Part shown: positions 9,859-18,888 of the stretch, piece after piece
Layout: each line of letters begins with the position of its first letter
How positions within the stretch are numbered: position 1 is the first letter of the stretch
Origin: Cytophagaceae bacterium
Lineage (GTDB): Bacteria; Bacteroidota; Bacteroidia; Cytophagales; Cytophagaceae
NCBI GenBank assembly: GCA_025455005.1
Contig: JALONH010000028.1
Location: 1-41,217, forward strand
Reading direction: 5' to 3'
Length of the DNA stretch: 41,217 nucleotides
Notes under the pieces: generated by a model
Databases searched by the model: none
What the model saw: only the letters and a program-made list of their open reading frames with translations
Told to the model about the DNA's origin: nothing
Made by a program: the position numbers and the translations under genes

Positions 9859-12150
9859 ACGAACCGATATTTTCTACAGTAAAGGTAACCGGAGAAGAGG
9901 CAACGGTAGCCGGAGTAGCGGCGAAGTTGTAAGCACCGGTACCGGAAGCAATCACGGTAGTACCTTGTTTTAGGTTCATCTCCGGAGCCGGAGCAGCGGT
10001 AGCCGTACCGGTAAGGGTGATGGTATACGGGTTTTCATCGCTATCATTATTAGGAATAGAAAGCACTGCTGTTTTAGCCCCTACAGTTGCCGGAGAGAAC
10101 GTCACTGTAAAGGTGGTAGTACCGGTAGGTCCATTGATCGAAGTGACAGCAGGCTGAGTTAAGCTGAAGCTGGCAGCATCGGTACCGGAAAGTGTCAGAG
10201 CCGATAAAGTAAGAGCCGCATTACCGATGTTTTCAATCGTGAAGGTGGTCGGAGCGGTAGAAGAACCGGCGATCACGGAAGGGAAAGCATAGGTACCGGT
10301 CGACAGAATGTTCGACGTACCTTGTTTCACATTGATTTCCGGACTGGCGGTAGCGGTAGCTGAAACGGTAAAGGTATAAGAACCTTCATCACTATCATTG
10401 TTCGCAATGGTAACAGTTGCGGATTTAGCCCCGGCAGAAGTAGGGGTAAAGGTGATGGTAAAAGTCGTCGAAGCAGCAGCCGGCACAGAAGTACCGGTAG
10501 TAGTTTGATTGACGATGAATTCAGTTCCTGTAATTTGAACGACAGGAGAACCGGTTAAGTTTAATACAGCATTACCGGTATTTTCAATCGTGAAGGTAAC
10601 GGTAGCACTGGAAGAACCAACAGCAACAGCAGGTGTAAAGGTATACGTACCGGTTCCACTGATTAAGGTTGTCGTATTTTGACGAACATTAATTTCAGGA
10701 GCGGCAGGAGATATAGCCGTACCGGATAAAACTAATGTATACGGATTTTCATCTGAGTCATTGTTAGCAATGGAAATCGTAGCTGTTTTTGCTCCTGCAG
10801 TTGTAGGAACGAATTGTATCGTAAAGGTGGACGTTCCGGCTGCAGCTATTGAAGCGCCGGTTGGTTGTACTATTACAAAATCAGCAGCATTAGCACCAGT
10901 GATGGCCACTATAGGACTACCACTAAGCGTAAGTGTACCGTTGCCGGTGTTTTCTATTGTAAACGTTGTAGCTGGTAGAGGGGAACCAATTGTTGTAGCA
11001 GGGAAGGTAAAGTTACCTGCACTAGGGTAAGAAGTAGTTCCCTGTCTTAAGTTTATTTCAGGATTCGTTACAGCGGTACCGCTAAGGTTGATGACATAAC
11101 TTGGTTCGTCAGTATCGTTAGAGGCTATCGTTAACAGAGCATTTTTAACACCAGCCGTAGTTGGATTAAAGGCAACAGTATAGGTTACATTTAATCCAGG
11201 GTTTACAGAAGCTGTAACGCCTGTTTGTACTAAGGTAAAACTAGCAGCATCTGTTCCGGATAAAACTATTCTATTCGGTGTACCGGTTAAATTTAATACC
11301 CCATTTCCTAAGTTCTCTAAAGTAAAGGTTACCGGAGTTACAGTACTACCCACATTGAAGGTTCCAAAGGAATATGTACTTGCATTTAAATAGTTAGTAG
11401 TACCTTGACGAACATTGATTTCAGGTGTACTACCCGTACCATTGATAGTAAAGGTGAAGGGATTTTCATCGGAATCATTGGTAGCAATTGAAATAGTAGC
11501 CGTTCTAGGACCTGCTGCTGCCGGAGTGAAATTGATGGTAAACGTGGTAGTTTGTGTAGCAGCTGATGTGTCTATTTTTGACTTAGTGGTAGACTCATCA
11601 ATAGTAAAATCAGTTGCATGTAAACCGGAAATAGCAATTTTTGGTGTACCGGTTAATCGTAACGTGTCATCTCCAATGTTTTCTATAGTGATAACAATAG
11701 GGCCTGTACTGGATCCTACATTAGTTAGCGGTACATTTAATATGCCAGTATTTAAAATATTAACGGCAGCTTGGCGAACTACGATTTCGGATGCTAATCC
11801 TCGGCCTGTTAAATTTAATATATAGGGATTAGAAGAGTTATCATTATTAGGAATTCGGATTTGAGCTGTTTTTGCTCCCGGACTTGTTGGGGTAAACGTT
11901 ACTTTGAAACTTGTAGCAGAACCAGAAGTTACCGGAGAGTTCGTTTGCGTTTGATCTATGGTAAACATAGCAGCATCAGTTCCGGTGATTTGAATTCTAT
12001 TTGGAGTTCCATTAAGTATTAAATCATTTAACCCATTATTAATAATAGTGAAGGTTAATTCTGACGAAGAAGACCCTACAGCTATTCCACCCATATTAAA
12101 TGGAGTGGTGTTGCTGGCAATACGAGTAGTATTGTATCGTACCTCCATTC
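7590..12150 (-). repeat. Array of about 13 intragenic repeats of roughly 330-350 bases
   Basis: The same protein module recurs head to tail, and its DNA is also similar: phrases such as GGTAAAGGTATACGGATTTT, CATCGGAATCATTGTTAGCA-like stretches and 'ACCTTGTTTAACATTGAT'-like stretches return at about 340-base steps (for example near 8290, 8650, 9000, 9350, 9700, 10010, 10370, 10740). The region is prone to unequal recombination and to assembly collapse. Confidence 0.8.
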
Positions 12151-15100
12151 TGGGTACATCCGAATATTTTAAATTATCAATAAAATAAGTTCGATCTGTA
12201 GGTGTAGCAGTGTACGCACCCGTTGGATCTATAATTAAATCGATAAACCGAACAGTGGTATTATTTAATACTGCAGAATGATCAAATATAACTTCTTCCC
12301 AAGCATTCGTTGCGGTTGTGGTTACATTGACATCACTTACTGCAGTTCCACCTGCATTTTTTAAGGACATGGTGATAACGGTACCGGGTCTTCTGGAATA
12401 CACCAAGAAGCTAAGTACTGTTTTGCCGGATCCTAAATCCAAGTTATTTCCACAAGATTTGTAACGAATAACGTCGGCAGTGGTAGATGCAGGACGGACA
12501 TATTCTGCTACTGTGGCACTTGTATTAATTCCAACAGAGAATGGATTGGTACGAACATCGTTAAAAGTACCTACCGGTAGGAAGGCTAAATCCAAGTTTC
12601 TATTGTTGTCATAATCATTTAGAATTCTTGTAGCAGGTATTCCGGTTACACAAGGTAATTGATCTGCATATCTGATTTCATCTATATAATAAGTACGAGC
12701 AGCGGCTGAGGAAACAAAAGCCGCATTTGGATCAATAAATAAGTCTATCGCTCTAACCGTGGTATTTCCTTGTATGGCAGTAAAGTCAAAATACATACGT
12801 TCCCATTGATTGGAACGGGTAGTTGTTAAGGTAACACTGGATACTTCTGTAGGTGTTCCGGATGTACCATTTTTCAAGGACATAATGACAGGAACTCCCG
12901 GTTGAGGGGAATATACCATCATACTGATAATGGTTTTTCCAGCTGATAAATTTAATATGCCACAGGTTGAGAAACGAATAATAGGAAAGATTCCGGTAGC
13001 CGGACGAATCCATTGTGCTGCACCCGCAGTAGTATTTATTCCTACAGTACTTGGATTAGCGATAACATCATTCCATGTTCCACTCGGAGGGAAAGGATAA
13101 GCTAGATTTCTGTGATTATCAAAATCGTTTAATATTCCGGAAGCCGGAATATCTGCTATACAAGCAGCGATATCTAATTTGATATCATCTACTAAATAGG
13201 TTTGTGCTCCTTTAGTTCGAAGTGGGTCAATGAATAACTCAATATGTCTGATACCCGTTGCTCCAATGGCAGCAGAGTGATCAAAGTAAATGCGTTCCCA
13301 TTGATTCACTTTTGTTGTAGTAACGGTAACAGAAGATCGGGAAGGGTAGGTTGTCGTATTGGCAACATCGGCGTCTGTTTTCAAATTCATTAATACAGGA
13401 ACGCCGGGTACCGGTGAATATACTAACATACTGATAATATTATCGCTTGCTGTAATATTCACATTATTGGTTGTACCACACAATACATAGCGTACACCAT
13501 TATAATCTCCTAGGGCCGGACGTACATGGCGAGCCACATAGTAGCTGCTATTGCGAGCCGATTCGTATGGATTACGTACTAGTTCTGTCCAAGCCGTGTT
13601 AGCAAACGCTAAAGCTGTGTTGGCATAGTTGCCATCGAAATCTTGGAATACTTTGTTTACGGTTATGGCGGATCCACAGGCAGCTACCGTTGTAGAAAGA
13701 TTTACTCTAAATGCCGGTGCTGTTACATCATCGTTGTTGATTGTTATAAAGCCGTTTAAAGCAGCAGCCGTAGCTGAATTGATTCTTACCCATACGGTAT
13801 CCGTTGCGCCTATCGCTACTATAGTCGGTAGTGGAGCAACAAGCGAATAACCGGTTCCGCTGGCTACAATGCTAGTTATATTTAAGGGTGCATCACCGGT
13901 GTTTCGAACCACAAAAGGTAAGGTTTGATTCGATGTAGCAGAAATGGTTCCTAAAGCTATGTTTGGCCCATTATTGGATACCGGATTACCATTATACGTC
14001 ACTTCTATTTTAGATGCCGTTGCGGTTAGTGTTCCTGTTCCTGTTAAGTTGATCGTGTACGGGTTTTCATTTGGATCGTTAGAGGCTATGGAAATAGTAG
14101 CCGTTTTTACCCCGGTGCTTCCCGGAGCAAAGGTAACGGTAAAGGTAGTGGAAGTATTACCGGCTAAACTGGCTCCAACAGAGGTTTGATTGATGGTAAA
14201 CAAAGCAGCGTTTGGACCAGATATCGCTATACGAGGAGATCCTGTAAGGTTCAATGTGTTAAATCCTTTGTTCTCTACTGTGAAGGTGGCTACTTTATTA
14301 CCCGATTGAATCACATTTTGAAAATCATATGTGCTACCGGACGGAATGTCGAGTGCTGCTTCTCGTATATTAATGTCTTGTTGGGAGGTTGTTCCCGGCT
14401 TCCAAAAGTTACCGGTCATCATAAATAAGGAAAGACAACGTAAGGTATTTCCAAAGTATCCGGATAGTGTTACATTTTGAATCTGGTCTTTCACTGAAAC
14501 AACTCGGGTATACATATCGTTCATTAACGTTTGATTTGTTGCTACCGATCCCATGATGGACATTGCAAACGTTGAAACGAATGTAGCGTTAGCTTGATTT
14601 CCCGGGTATAATGATCCATCTTGATACAATGGACCTCTTACGTTAGAAACTCCTCTAGATGCAACATATGCAGCCATTCTATTACAATAACCTCTTGCTG
14701 TAGCATTGTCATGCCAGATTACTTCTTGGGCCATTCTCCATGGGTTACGACAAGCATCGTATCCATAGCCATCCGTTGGTAGACCGATAGGGGAACCATT
14801 ACAAGTATTTCGAACCCCATTTTGATTACACCAGTCGGAAACTAAACCTGTCGTAGGGTGAGCATTTGCCGCTAATAAAGAATAAGAAGCATTGATAGCG
14901 TTGTTCCACACTCCGGCATCCCCTGGACGTTGGGTGGCAAAAAAACGATAATATGCTGGTGATTGATAACTTGGATTTCGACAGTTGTCTGCAAAGCCCC
15001 ATCCGTCACCATTTATGGTCTGAAAAGAAGAGGGGTGTATTTCCCATTGTCTAACTCTGTCTATTAGCGCATTTGCTTCCGCATTGTAATCATATGGAGA

Positions 15101-15604
15101 ATTAAGCGTCGGCCACTGATTTTCTGCTATTAATAAGGCATACGCAGCATCTAATTCGGCATCGGTTGCACCATTATTCCCACTTACACCGGAACAACCG
15201 TCTATTCTCCAATGCATGATACCTCTACTATTCGAATTCGCTTTATAGTATGCCCATAAGCCATCAAACAACGCTTTATCAGCCGCATAAGCGGATAATA
15301 GCATACCGTAAGCAATACCTTCAGAAACAGTTCTGGATGGATCATCAAATCGTACTCTGAATCCACTCGGACAAGAAGCGACATAACTCGATTTCCATTC
15401 GTTGTATGCATTCGCTGCATCTTGAGAACGGCCATAAGTTCCTCCTGTCGGTAAATTGGTCGGCATAATCCCATATTGATAACTTGGGTTTGCACCAAAT
15501 GGAACTACCGCACCCGACGGTGTATTGATCTGTGCCATGGATAATTGTTGGATACAGCATATCAAACTTATAATCCATAAACTCCATCGAAAACTTCTTT
15601 TCAT
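9776..15604 (-). CDS. Secreted family-8 glycoside hydrolase with choice-of-anchor-D-like repeats (frameshifted, lacks C-terminus)
   Basis: The signal peptide is residues 1-24 ('MKRSFRWSLWIISLICC...SMA'). Residues about 30-400 are a GH8 domain: 'SEGIAYGMLLSAYAADKALFDGL' with general acid Glu95, then 'ATDAELDAAYAL' (146-157) with the conserved Asp residues, and 'GDGWGFADNCRNPSYQSPAYYRFF'. GH8 enzymes are inverting endo-glucanases, chitosanases, xylanases or lichenases; the substrate is not decidable here. Then come two choice-of-anchor-D-like repeats, three tandem ~165-residue modules (about 645-1150, each with 'DFDGN/DNHRNL/DNNRNL' and 'YLVDDIKLD/YYIDEIRY/YFIDNLKYSD', carbohydrate-binding-like), and further repeats. 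In frame up to Ser1915; residues 1916-1942 are out-of-frame tail. A full TTTG/TAnnTTTG promoter precedes it. It would act outside the cell or on its surface. Confidence 0.88.
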   Translation of the reverse strand: MKRSFRWSLWIISLICCIQQLSMAQINTPSGAVVPFGANPSYQYGIMPTNLPTGGTYGRSQDAANAYNEWKSSYVASCPSGFRVRFDDPSRTVSEGIAYGMLLSAYAADKALFDGLWAYYKANSNSRGIMHWRIDGCSGVSGNNGATDAELDAAYALLIAENQWPTLNSPYDYNAEANALIDRVRQWEIHPSSFQTINGDGWGFADNCRNPSYQSPAYYRFFATQRPGDAGVWNNAINASYSLLAANAHPTTGLVSDWCNQNGVRNTCNGSPIGLPTDGYGYDACRNPWRMAQEVIWHDNATARGYCNRMAAYVASRGVSNVRGPLYQDGSLYPGNQANATFVSTFAMSIMGSVATNQTLMNDMYTRVVSVKDQIQNVTLSGYFGNTLRCLSLFMMTGNFWKPGTTSQQDINIREAALDIPSGSTYDFQNVIQSGNKVATFTVENKGFNTLNLTGSPRIAISGPNAALFTINQTSVGASLAGNTSTTFTVTFAPGSTGVKTATISIASNDPNENPYTINLTGTGTLTATASKIEVTYNGNPVSNNGPNIALGTISATSNQTLPFVVRNTGDAPLNITSIVASGTGYSLVAPLPTIVAIGATDTVWVRINSATAAALNGFITINNDDVTAPAFRVNLSTTVAACGSAITVNKVFQDFDGNYANTALAFANTAWTELVRNPYESARNSSYYVARHVRPALGDYNGVRYVLCGTTNNVNITASDNIISMLVYSPVPGVPVLMNLKTDADVANTTTYPSRSSVTVTTTKVNQWERIYFDHSAAIGATGIRHIELFIDPLRTKGAQTYLVDDIKLDIAACIADIPASGILNDFDNHRNLAYPFPPSGTWNDVIANPSTVGINTTAGAAQWIRPATGIFPIIRFSTCGILNLSAGKTIISMMVYSPQPGVPVIMSLKNGTSGTPTEVSSVTLTTTRSNQWERMYFDFTAIQGNTTVRAIDLFIDPNAAFVSSAAARTYYIDEIRYADQLPCVTGIPATRILNDYDNNRNLDLAFLPVGTFNDVRTNPFSVGINTSATVAEYVRPASTTADVIRYKSCGNNLDLGSGKTVLSFLVYSRRPGTVITMSLKNAGGTAVSDVNVTTTATNAWEEVIFDHSAVLNNTTVRFIDLIIDPTGAYTATPTDRTYFIDNLKYSDVPRMEVRYNTTRIASNTTPFNMGGIAVGSSSSELTFTIINNGLNDLILNGTPNRIQITGTDAAMFTIDQTQTNSPVTSGSATSFKVTFTPTSPGAKTAQIRIPNNDNSSNPYILNLTGRGLASEIVVRQAAVNILNTGILNVPLTNVGSSTGPIVITIENIGDDTLRLTGTPKIAISGLHATDFTIDESTTKSKIDTSAATQTTTFTINFTPAAAGPRTATISIATNDSDENPFTFTINGTGSTPEINVRQGTTNYLNASTYSFGTFNVGSTVTPVTFTLENLGNGVLNLTGTPNRIVLSGTDAASFTLVQTGVTASVNPGLNVTYTVAFNPTTAGVKNALLTIASNDTDEPSYVINLSGTAVTNPEINLRQGTTSYPSAGNFTFPATTIGSPLPATTFTIENTGNGTLTLSGSPIVAITGANAADFVIVQPTGASIAAAGTSTFTIQFVPTTAGAKTATISIANNDSDENPYTLVLSGTAISPAAPEINVRQNTTTLISGTGTYTFTPAVAVGSSSATVTFTIENTGNAVLNLTGSPVVQITGTEFIVNQTTTGTSVPAAASTTFTITFTPTSAGAKSATVTIANNDSDEGSYTFTVSATATASPEINVKQGTSNILSTGTYAFPSVIAGSSTAPTTFTIENIGNAALTLSALTLSGTDAASFSLTQPAVTSINGPTGTTTFTVTFSPATVGAKTAVLSIPNNDSDENPYTITLTGTATAAPAPEMNLKQGTTVIASGTGAYNFAATPATVASSPVTFTVENIGSCRQLYRFYPFFYIGNRTYRYSYLYHYL
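9857..9864 (-). other. Frameshift junction in the GH8 gene (probable 41-base deletion)
   Basis: Every complete repeat reads ENIG, about 15 residues, then D-AASF. Here ENIG-S is followed at once, in another frame, by AASFTAS. Measured against the neighbouring repeat, 13 codons plus 2 bases are missing between TCG (Ser) and TGCCGCCAGC. The repeated GCC-GCC pairs at both ends of the missing part are plausible deletion endpoints. Confidence 0.75.
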
Positions 15605-15664
15605 AAGACGTTGATTGGTTAATTTTTTTCTGGTTTTGGGTAAGGATACTTTTTCTTACGTTAA

Positions 15665-15696
15665 CAAATGTAACAGAATATTTAAAATATCTCAAA
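15665..15696 (-). promoter_or_regulatory. Promoter of the GH8 gene (TTTG - 20 - TACATTTG)
   Basis: On the minus strand a TTTG at 15696-15693 is followed after 20 bases by TACATTTG (15672-15665), matching the Bacteroidota -33/-7 consensus and spacing. Transcription would start near 15658, giving a leader of about 55 bases. The preceding 130 bases are very AT-rich. Confidence 0.65.
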
Positions 15697-15826
15697 AAAA
15701 TAATAGATTATATGAGATATGTTATATTCATAAAATGGAATAATTGTATTGTAATACCTTAATTGTTAGTATTATACTTATAGTAAATTGAATTATTATG
15801 TGAACAACTAATAAAAATTATACAAT

Positions 15827-16759
15827 TTATTGGGAAGTTACTTGTCTTCTGGTCTTAGCTATATCAATAGAAGCGTTGATCTGAAATCCTACTAAAATAA
15901 CCAGTGTCGTAATATACAACCACAATAAAACCCCTATCAAAACTCCTATCGACCCATATACTTTATTATAAGAATTGAAATTATCAATATAAAAATTGAA
16001 TCCTATCGTAAACAAAAAACAGATAACGGACGCTATAACGGATCCGGGACTAAAAAATTTCCATCGCTCATGAATAGCCGGGGCCACAAAATATAATACA
16101 GAAATGTTTACCAGGAATAAAAGATATAACGTAATGTATTTACCAAATAATAATAATAGAATATGAAGCTGAAGAACCTCTACATATTCTTTGGAGGTTT
16201 GGATCAAAAAGGAGAAGATAAACTGTAAAAGGGAGCCTCCAACAAATATTAATAGGGCGCATAAGATAATCAGCATACTAATACCAAATTTCTTTAAAAA
16301 AGACCGATTATCTATCGTCTTATAGCAATCATTAAAAGAATCCATTAAGGACATAATGCCATTGTTGGCATTGTATATCGCAAATAGAAAACCAAAAGAT
16401 AATAATCCTTTACGAGGTATACTGATGATATCGGCTATGGTATCTTTAACTGAATCGTACATAGAACCGGGCATATAGTTTTTTAACGACTCTAATATTG
16501 TTGTGTCTAAATCTTGTATGGGTATTAACGGTATTAATGTGAAAATAAAAATAATGGTAGGGAATAGGGATAAAAAGAAACTATAGGTGATGGCTCTTGC
16601 TTTTACAGCGATACTGTCATTACGCAATTTTTTAATAAATACTTTTATAATACTCAAGAAAGGAATTTTATGTTTGCCGATTTCCATTCGGTTCAACTTT
16701 CGTTGTACGAAAACATAATATTTATTCTTTTCTACCGATTCTAGAAGTTTATTGATCAT
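15827..16759 (-). CDS. YihY/BrkB-family inner membrane protein
   Basis: This 310-residue protein has the YihY (formerly annotated 'ribonuclease BN') layout: a basic cytoplasmic N-terminus, then six hydrophobic segments, including 'AITYSFFLSLFPTIIFIFTLIPLIP' (the family's A..YSF..SLFP motif), 'GLLSFGFLFAIYNANNGIMSLMDSFNDCY' and 'YGSIGVLIGVLLWLYITTLVILVGFQINA' (the GSIG..I..L.W.Y motif). Its function is not settled in the family; it is not a nuclease despite older names. It overlaps the upstream thioesterase by four bases (ATGA) and so is translationally coupled in the mltG-thioesterase-yihY unit. Confidence 0.9.
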   Translation of the reverse strand: MINKLLESVEKNKYYVFVQRKLNRMEIGKHKIPFLSIIKVFIKKLRNDSIAVKARAITYSFFLSLFPTIIFIFTLIPLIPIQDLDTTILESLKNYMPGSMYDSVKDTIADIISIPRKGLLSFGFLFAIYNANNGIMSLMDSFNDCYKTIDNRSFLKKFGISMLIILCALLIFVGGSLLQFIFSFLIQTSKEYVEVLQLHILLLLFGKYITLYLLFLVNISVLYFVAPAIHERWKFFSPGSVIASVICFLFTIGFNFYIDNFNSYNKVYGSIGVLIGVLLWLYITTLVILVGFQINASIDIAKTRRQVTSQ

Positions 16760-17163
16760 GATTGAAAATAGGGTGTAAAAATAGTTAATACACTATCCGG
16801 AGGCAGGGTCGGTTTAAATTGGTCGTTAATAAAAACTAAAGTTGTTTCCGCCAGATTTAAAAGAACATTATGTTCATTGTAGACTTCATAATTAAAAGTA
16901 ATGCGTACCCCCGGTTTCTCTTTTATGATGACTTTAATGGATAATACATCATCGTATCGTGCGGGTTTTATAAATTTTGTTTTAAAATCTAAAACGGGCA
17001 TCAGGATACCTTGTGCTTCCATAGATTTATAACTGCATCCTAAATGTCGAAAAGTTTCTACTCGAGCTACTTCGAAATAGGTGGCGTAATTACCATAATA
17101 TACATATCCCATTTGATCGGTTTCGGCGTATCGAACGCGTACTTGAACTGTATGTTCTATCAT
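16756..17163 (-). CDS. Acyl-CoA thioesterase, YbgC/4-hydroxybenzoyl-CoA thioesterase family
   Basis: A 135-residue single hotdog-fold protein. The family active-site segment is clear: 'RYAETDQMGYVYYGNYATYFEVARVETFRHLG', with Asp16 as the nucleophile or base of this class (the usual 'TDxxGxVYxxNY' pattern; here Tyr replaces the common His after VY). These enzymes hydrolyse acyl-CoA thioesters; members near Tol-Pal genes are linked to envelope maintenance, but no tol genes are seen here. It sits 4 bases downstream of mltG and overlaps yihY by 4 bases, so all three are co-transcribed. Confidence 0.92.
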   Translation of the reverse strand: MIEHTVQVRVRYAETDQMGYVYYGNYATYFEVARVETFRHLGCSYKSMEAQGILMPVLDFKTKFIKPARYDDVLSIKVIIKEKPGVRITFNYEVYNEHNVLLNLAETTLVFINDQFKPTLPPDSVLTIFTPYFQS

Positions 17164-17167
17164 GGTA

Positions 17168-18214
17168 TTAATGAATATTTTTTTTAGTTAACTCTTTTCG
17201 GTATTTATTGGCTTGATTCACATGCGAACGATAATCTTCGTTAAAGATATGATATCCCGGTTTATTCTTATCTGCAACAAAATATAAATATTTATGGGAT
17301 TCATAATTTAATACGGCTTCAATACTAACAATCGAAGGCATATTGATTGGGCCGGGTGGTAAACCATTTACTTTATATGTATTGTAAGGTGACGTTGCTG
17401 CTTCTTCGATTAAGTCGTGATTGATTCGCTTGATATCAAAATCTAATAAGGCATATTTTACGGTAGGGTCGGCTTGTAAGGGCATGTTAATATTTAAACG
17501 GTTAATGTAAACACCGGCTATCGTTGGTTTTTCAGAGGCTTTGTTGGTTTCGGCTTCTACTATGGAGGCAAGTATACTAACTTGAATAGGCGTTAAGCCT
17601 GCTTTTTGTGCCCGTTCTAATCGGCTGGTGTTCCAGAATTTTTTATACTCTTGGTACATTCTGTCTACAAACTGGTCGGATTTAGTCGTCCAATACAATT
17701 CATACGTGTTCGGTATAAAAAGAGATAAGATAGTACTGGTATCCATTCCATATTTTTTACAAATAACCGGGTTGTTTAACATGTTCAATAGTGAATCGGC
17801 ACCAAATGAAAATTTTGAACCAACCTTTGAACAAAAATCACTTTTTAATCGGATGGAATTGAAGGTTACGGAAACCGGATCTTGTTGCCCACTGCGCAAT
17901 TTTCGAATGGCATAAAGATTAGTAGAACCTACAGGAAGAACGTATCTACCTGGTCTAATTTTTTCCGGATAGTCTAATAATTTGGCAATAAATCGAAAGG
18001 ATACTTTGTCGCCCAGCACATTATTTTTTTCTAAACTATCCAAAACGTCTGAATAGCTTGCTCCGTTTCGAATGTATAAAACATAATCCTTTTGGTCCAG
18101 TTGTAGTAATAAGTTTGGGGTAAAAAATATTTGATAGGCATAATAGGATAACATGACAAAAGAAACCCCTACTACTGCTACTATTGTTTTAAACCGTTGC
18201 GAACGCATTTTCAT
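17168..18214 (-). CDS. mltG: Endolytic murein transglycosylase MltG
   Basis: 348 residues: a short cytoplasmic start, one N-terminal membrane helix (about 10-30), a LysM-like/YceG N-domain ('DYVLYIRNGASYSDVLDSL'), and the catalytic YceG domain. Glu220 in 'ILASIVEAETN' corresponds to the catalytic glutamate of E. coli MltG; 'GVYINRLNINMPLQADPTVKYAL', 'SPYNTYKVNGLPPGPI' and 'YLYFVADKNKPGYHIF' complete the family signature. It cleaves nascent glycan strands in the periplasm and sets glycan length. First gene of the operon with the thioesterase and yihY. It is divergent from the Sua5-type gene with 50 bases between, which hold a 20-base dyad (18242-18261). Confidence 0.95.
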   Translation of the reverse strand: MKMRSQRFKTIVAVVGVSFVMLSYYAYQIFFTPNLLLQLDQKDYVLYIRNGASYSDVLDSLEKNNVLGDKVSFRFIAKLLDYPEKIRPGRYVLPVGSTNLYAIRKLRSGQQDPVSVTFNSIRLKSDFCSKVGSKFSFGADSLLNMLNNPVICKKYGMDTSTILSLFIPNTYELYWTTKSDQFVDRMYQEYKKFWNTSRLERAQKAGLTPIQVSILASIVEAETNKASEKPTIAGVYINRLNINMPLQADPTVKYALLDFDIKRINHDLIEEAATSPYNTYKVNGLPPGPINMPSIVSIEAVLNYESHKYLYFVADKNKPGYHIFNEDYRSHVNQANKYRKELTKKNIH

Positions 18215-18264
18215 ATTTTTAATCTACATTATTAACGCTAAATTACAAATTCTTTTGTAATCCC

Positions 18265-18888
18265 ATGCCCGCTGAACTGATATACATTCAACCTCCTGTA
18301 GTACCGGATCATATATTGAAAAAGGTACAAACTATCCTGCGTCAAGGGGGGGTAATCATTTATCCTACTGATACAGTTTATAGTATAGGATGTATGATGC
18401 ATCTGCCAAAATCGGTTGATAAATTGATTTCAGTTAATAAAATCAGCTCAGGCAAGCAATTGTTAAGTTTGATTTGTAAAGATTTGGGACAAGTAGCTCA
18501 TTACGTTCGTCCATTATCGAAAGAGATATTCAGAGTATTAAAAAAGTACACTCCCGGTCCTTTTGCTTTTGTATTAGAGGCAAATAGTAATGTTCATAAA
18601 ACACTTCAAAGTAAACGAAAGGAGATTGGTATTCGGATTCCGGATTATTTTTTTATTCAACAACTAGTAGAAGATATGGACTATCCCTTAGCCACTTCCT
18701 CACTCAAAATGGAGGGGAAAGAGTTAGAGTACACAACAGACGATATCGTACGTCAATATAAACATGTAGTGGACTTAATCATACTGTCGGATACCCTATT
18801 GTATGAACCATCCACAGTACTCAAAGCTACAGGGGATACTTGGGAAGTGATTCGAGAGGGAAAAGGAATAGACGAATTTATTCTTTAA
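18265..18888 (+). CDS. L-threonylcarbamoyladenylate synthase-type protein (Sua5/YciO/YrdC family)
   Basis: A 207-residue single-domain protein with the YrdC fold: 'ILRQGGVIIYPTDTVYSIGCMMHLPKSVDKLISVNKIS' (KxR-like entry and the PTDTxYxxGC motif), 'KYTPGPFAFVLEAN' (the tPGP(F/Y)T motif) and 'EIGIRIPDYFFIQQLVEDMDYPLATSSLKMEG' (the RxPxxxxxxxL and tSaN-like region). TsaC/Sua5 proteins make threonylcarbamoyl-AMP for the t6A37 modification of ANN-decoding tRNAs. The C-terminal Sua5 domain is absent, and the 'SSLKMEG' replaces the more usual 'SANxSG', so a YciO-like paralogue is possible. Its end overlaps the convergent acyltransferase by 11 bases. Confidence 0.88.
   Translation: MPAELIYIQPPVVPDHILKKVQTILRQGGVIIYPTDTVYSIGCMMHLPKSVDKLISVNKISSGKQLLSLICKDLGQVAHYVRPLSKEIFRVLKKYTPGPFAFVLEANSNVHKTLQSKRKEIGIRIPDYFFIQQLVEDMDYPLATSSLKMEGKELEYTTDDIVRQYKHVVDLIILSDTLLYEPSTVLKATGDTWEVIREGKGIDEFIL

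Noticed and set aside
9857-9864. Programmed ribosomal frameshift joining the two GH8 parts
   Set aside because: There is no slippery heptamer, and about 13 residues of the module are missing at the junction, which points to a deletion rather than recoding.
8588-9973. Several long plus-strand open frames opposite the GH8 repeat region
   Set aside because: They are antisense shadows created by the regular codon pattern of the repeats; Val/Pro-rich translations repeat with the same period and match nothing.
7590-12150. Regularly spaced similar sequences suggesting a CRISPR array
   Set aside because: The period is about 340 bases, the units are coding and similar throughout, and there are no short repeats with unique spacers.
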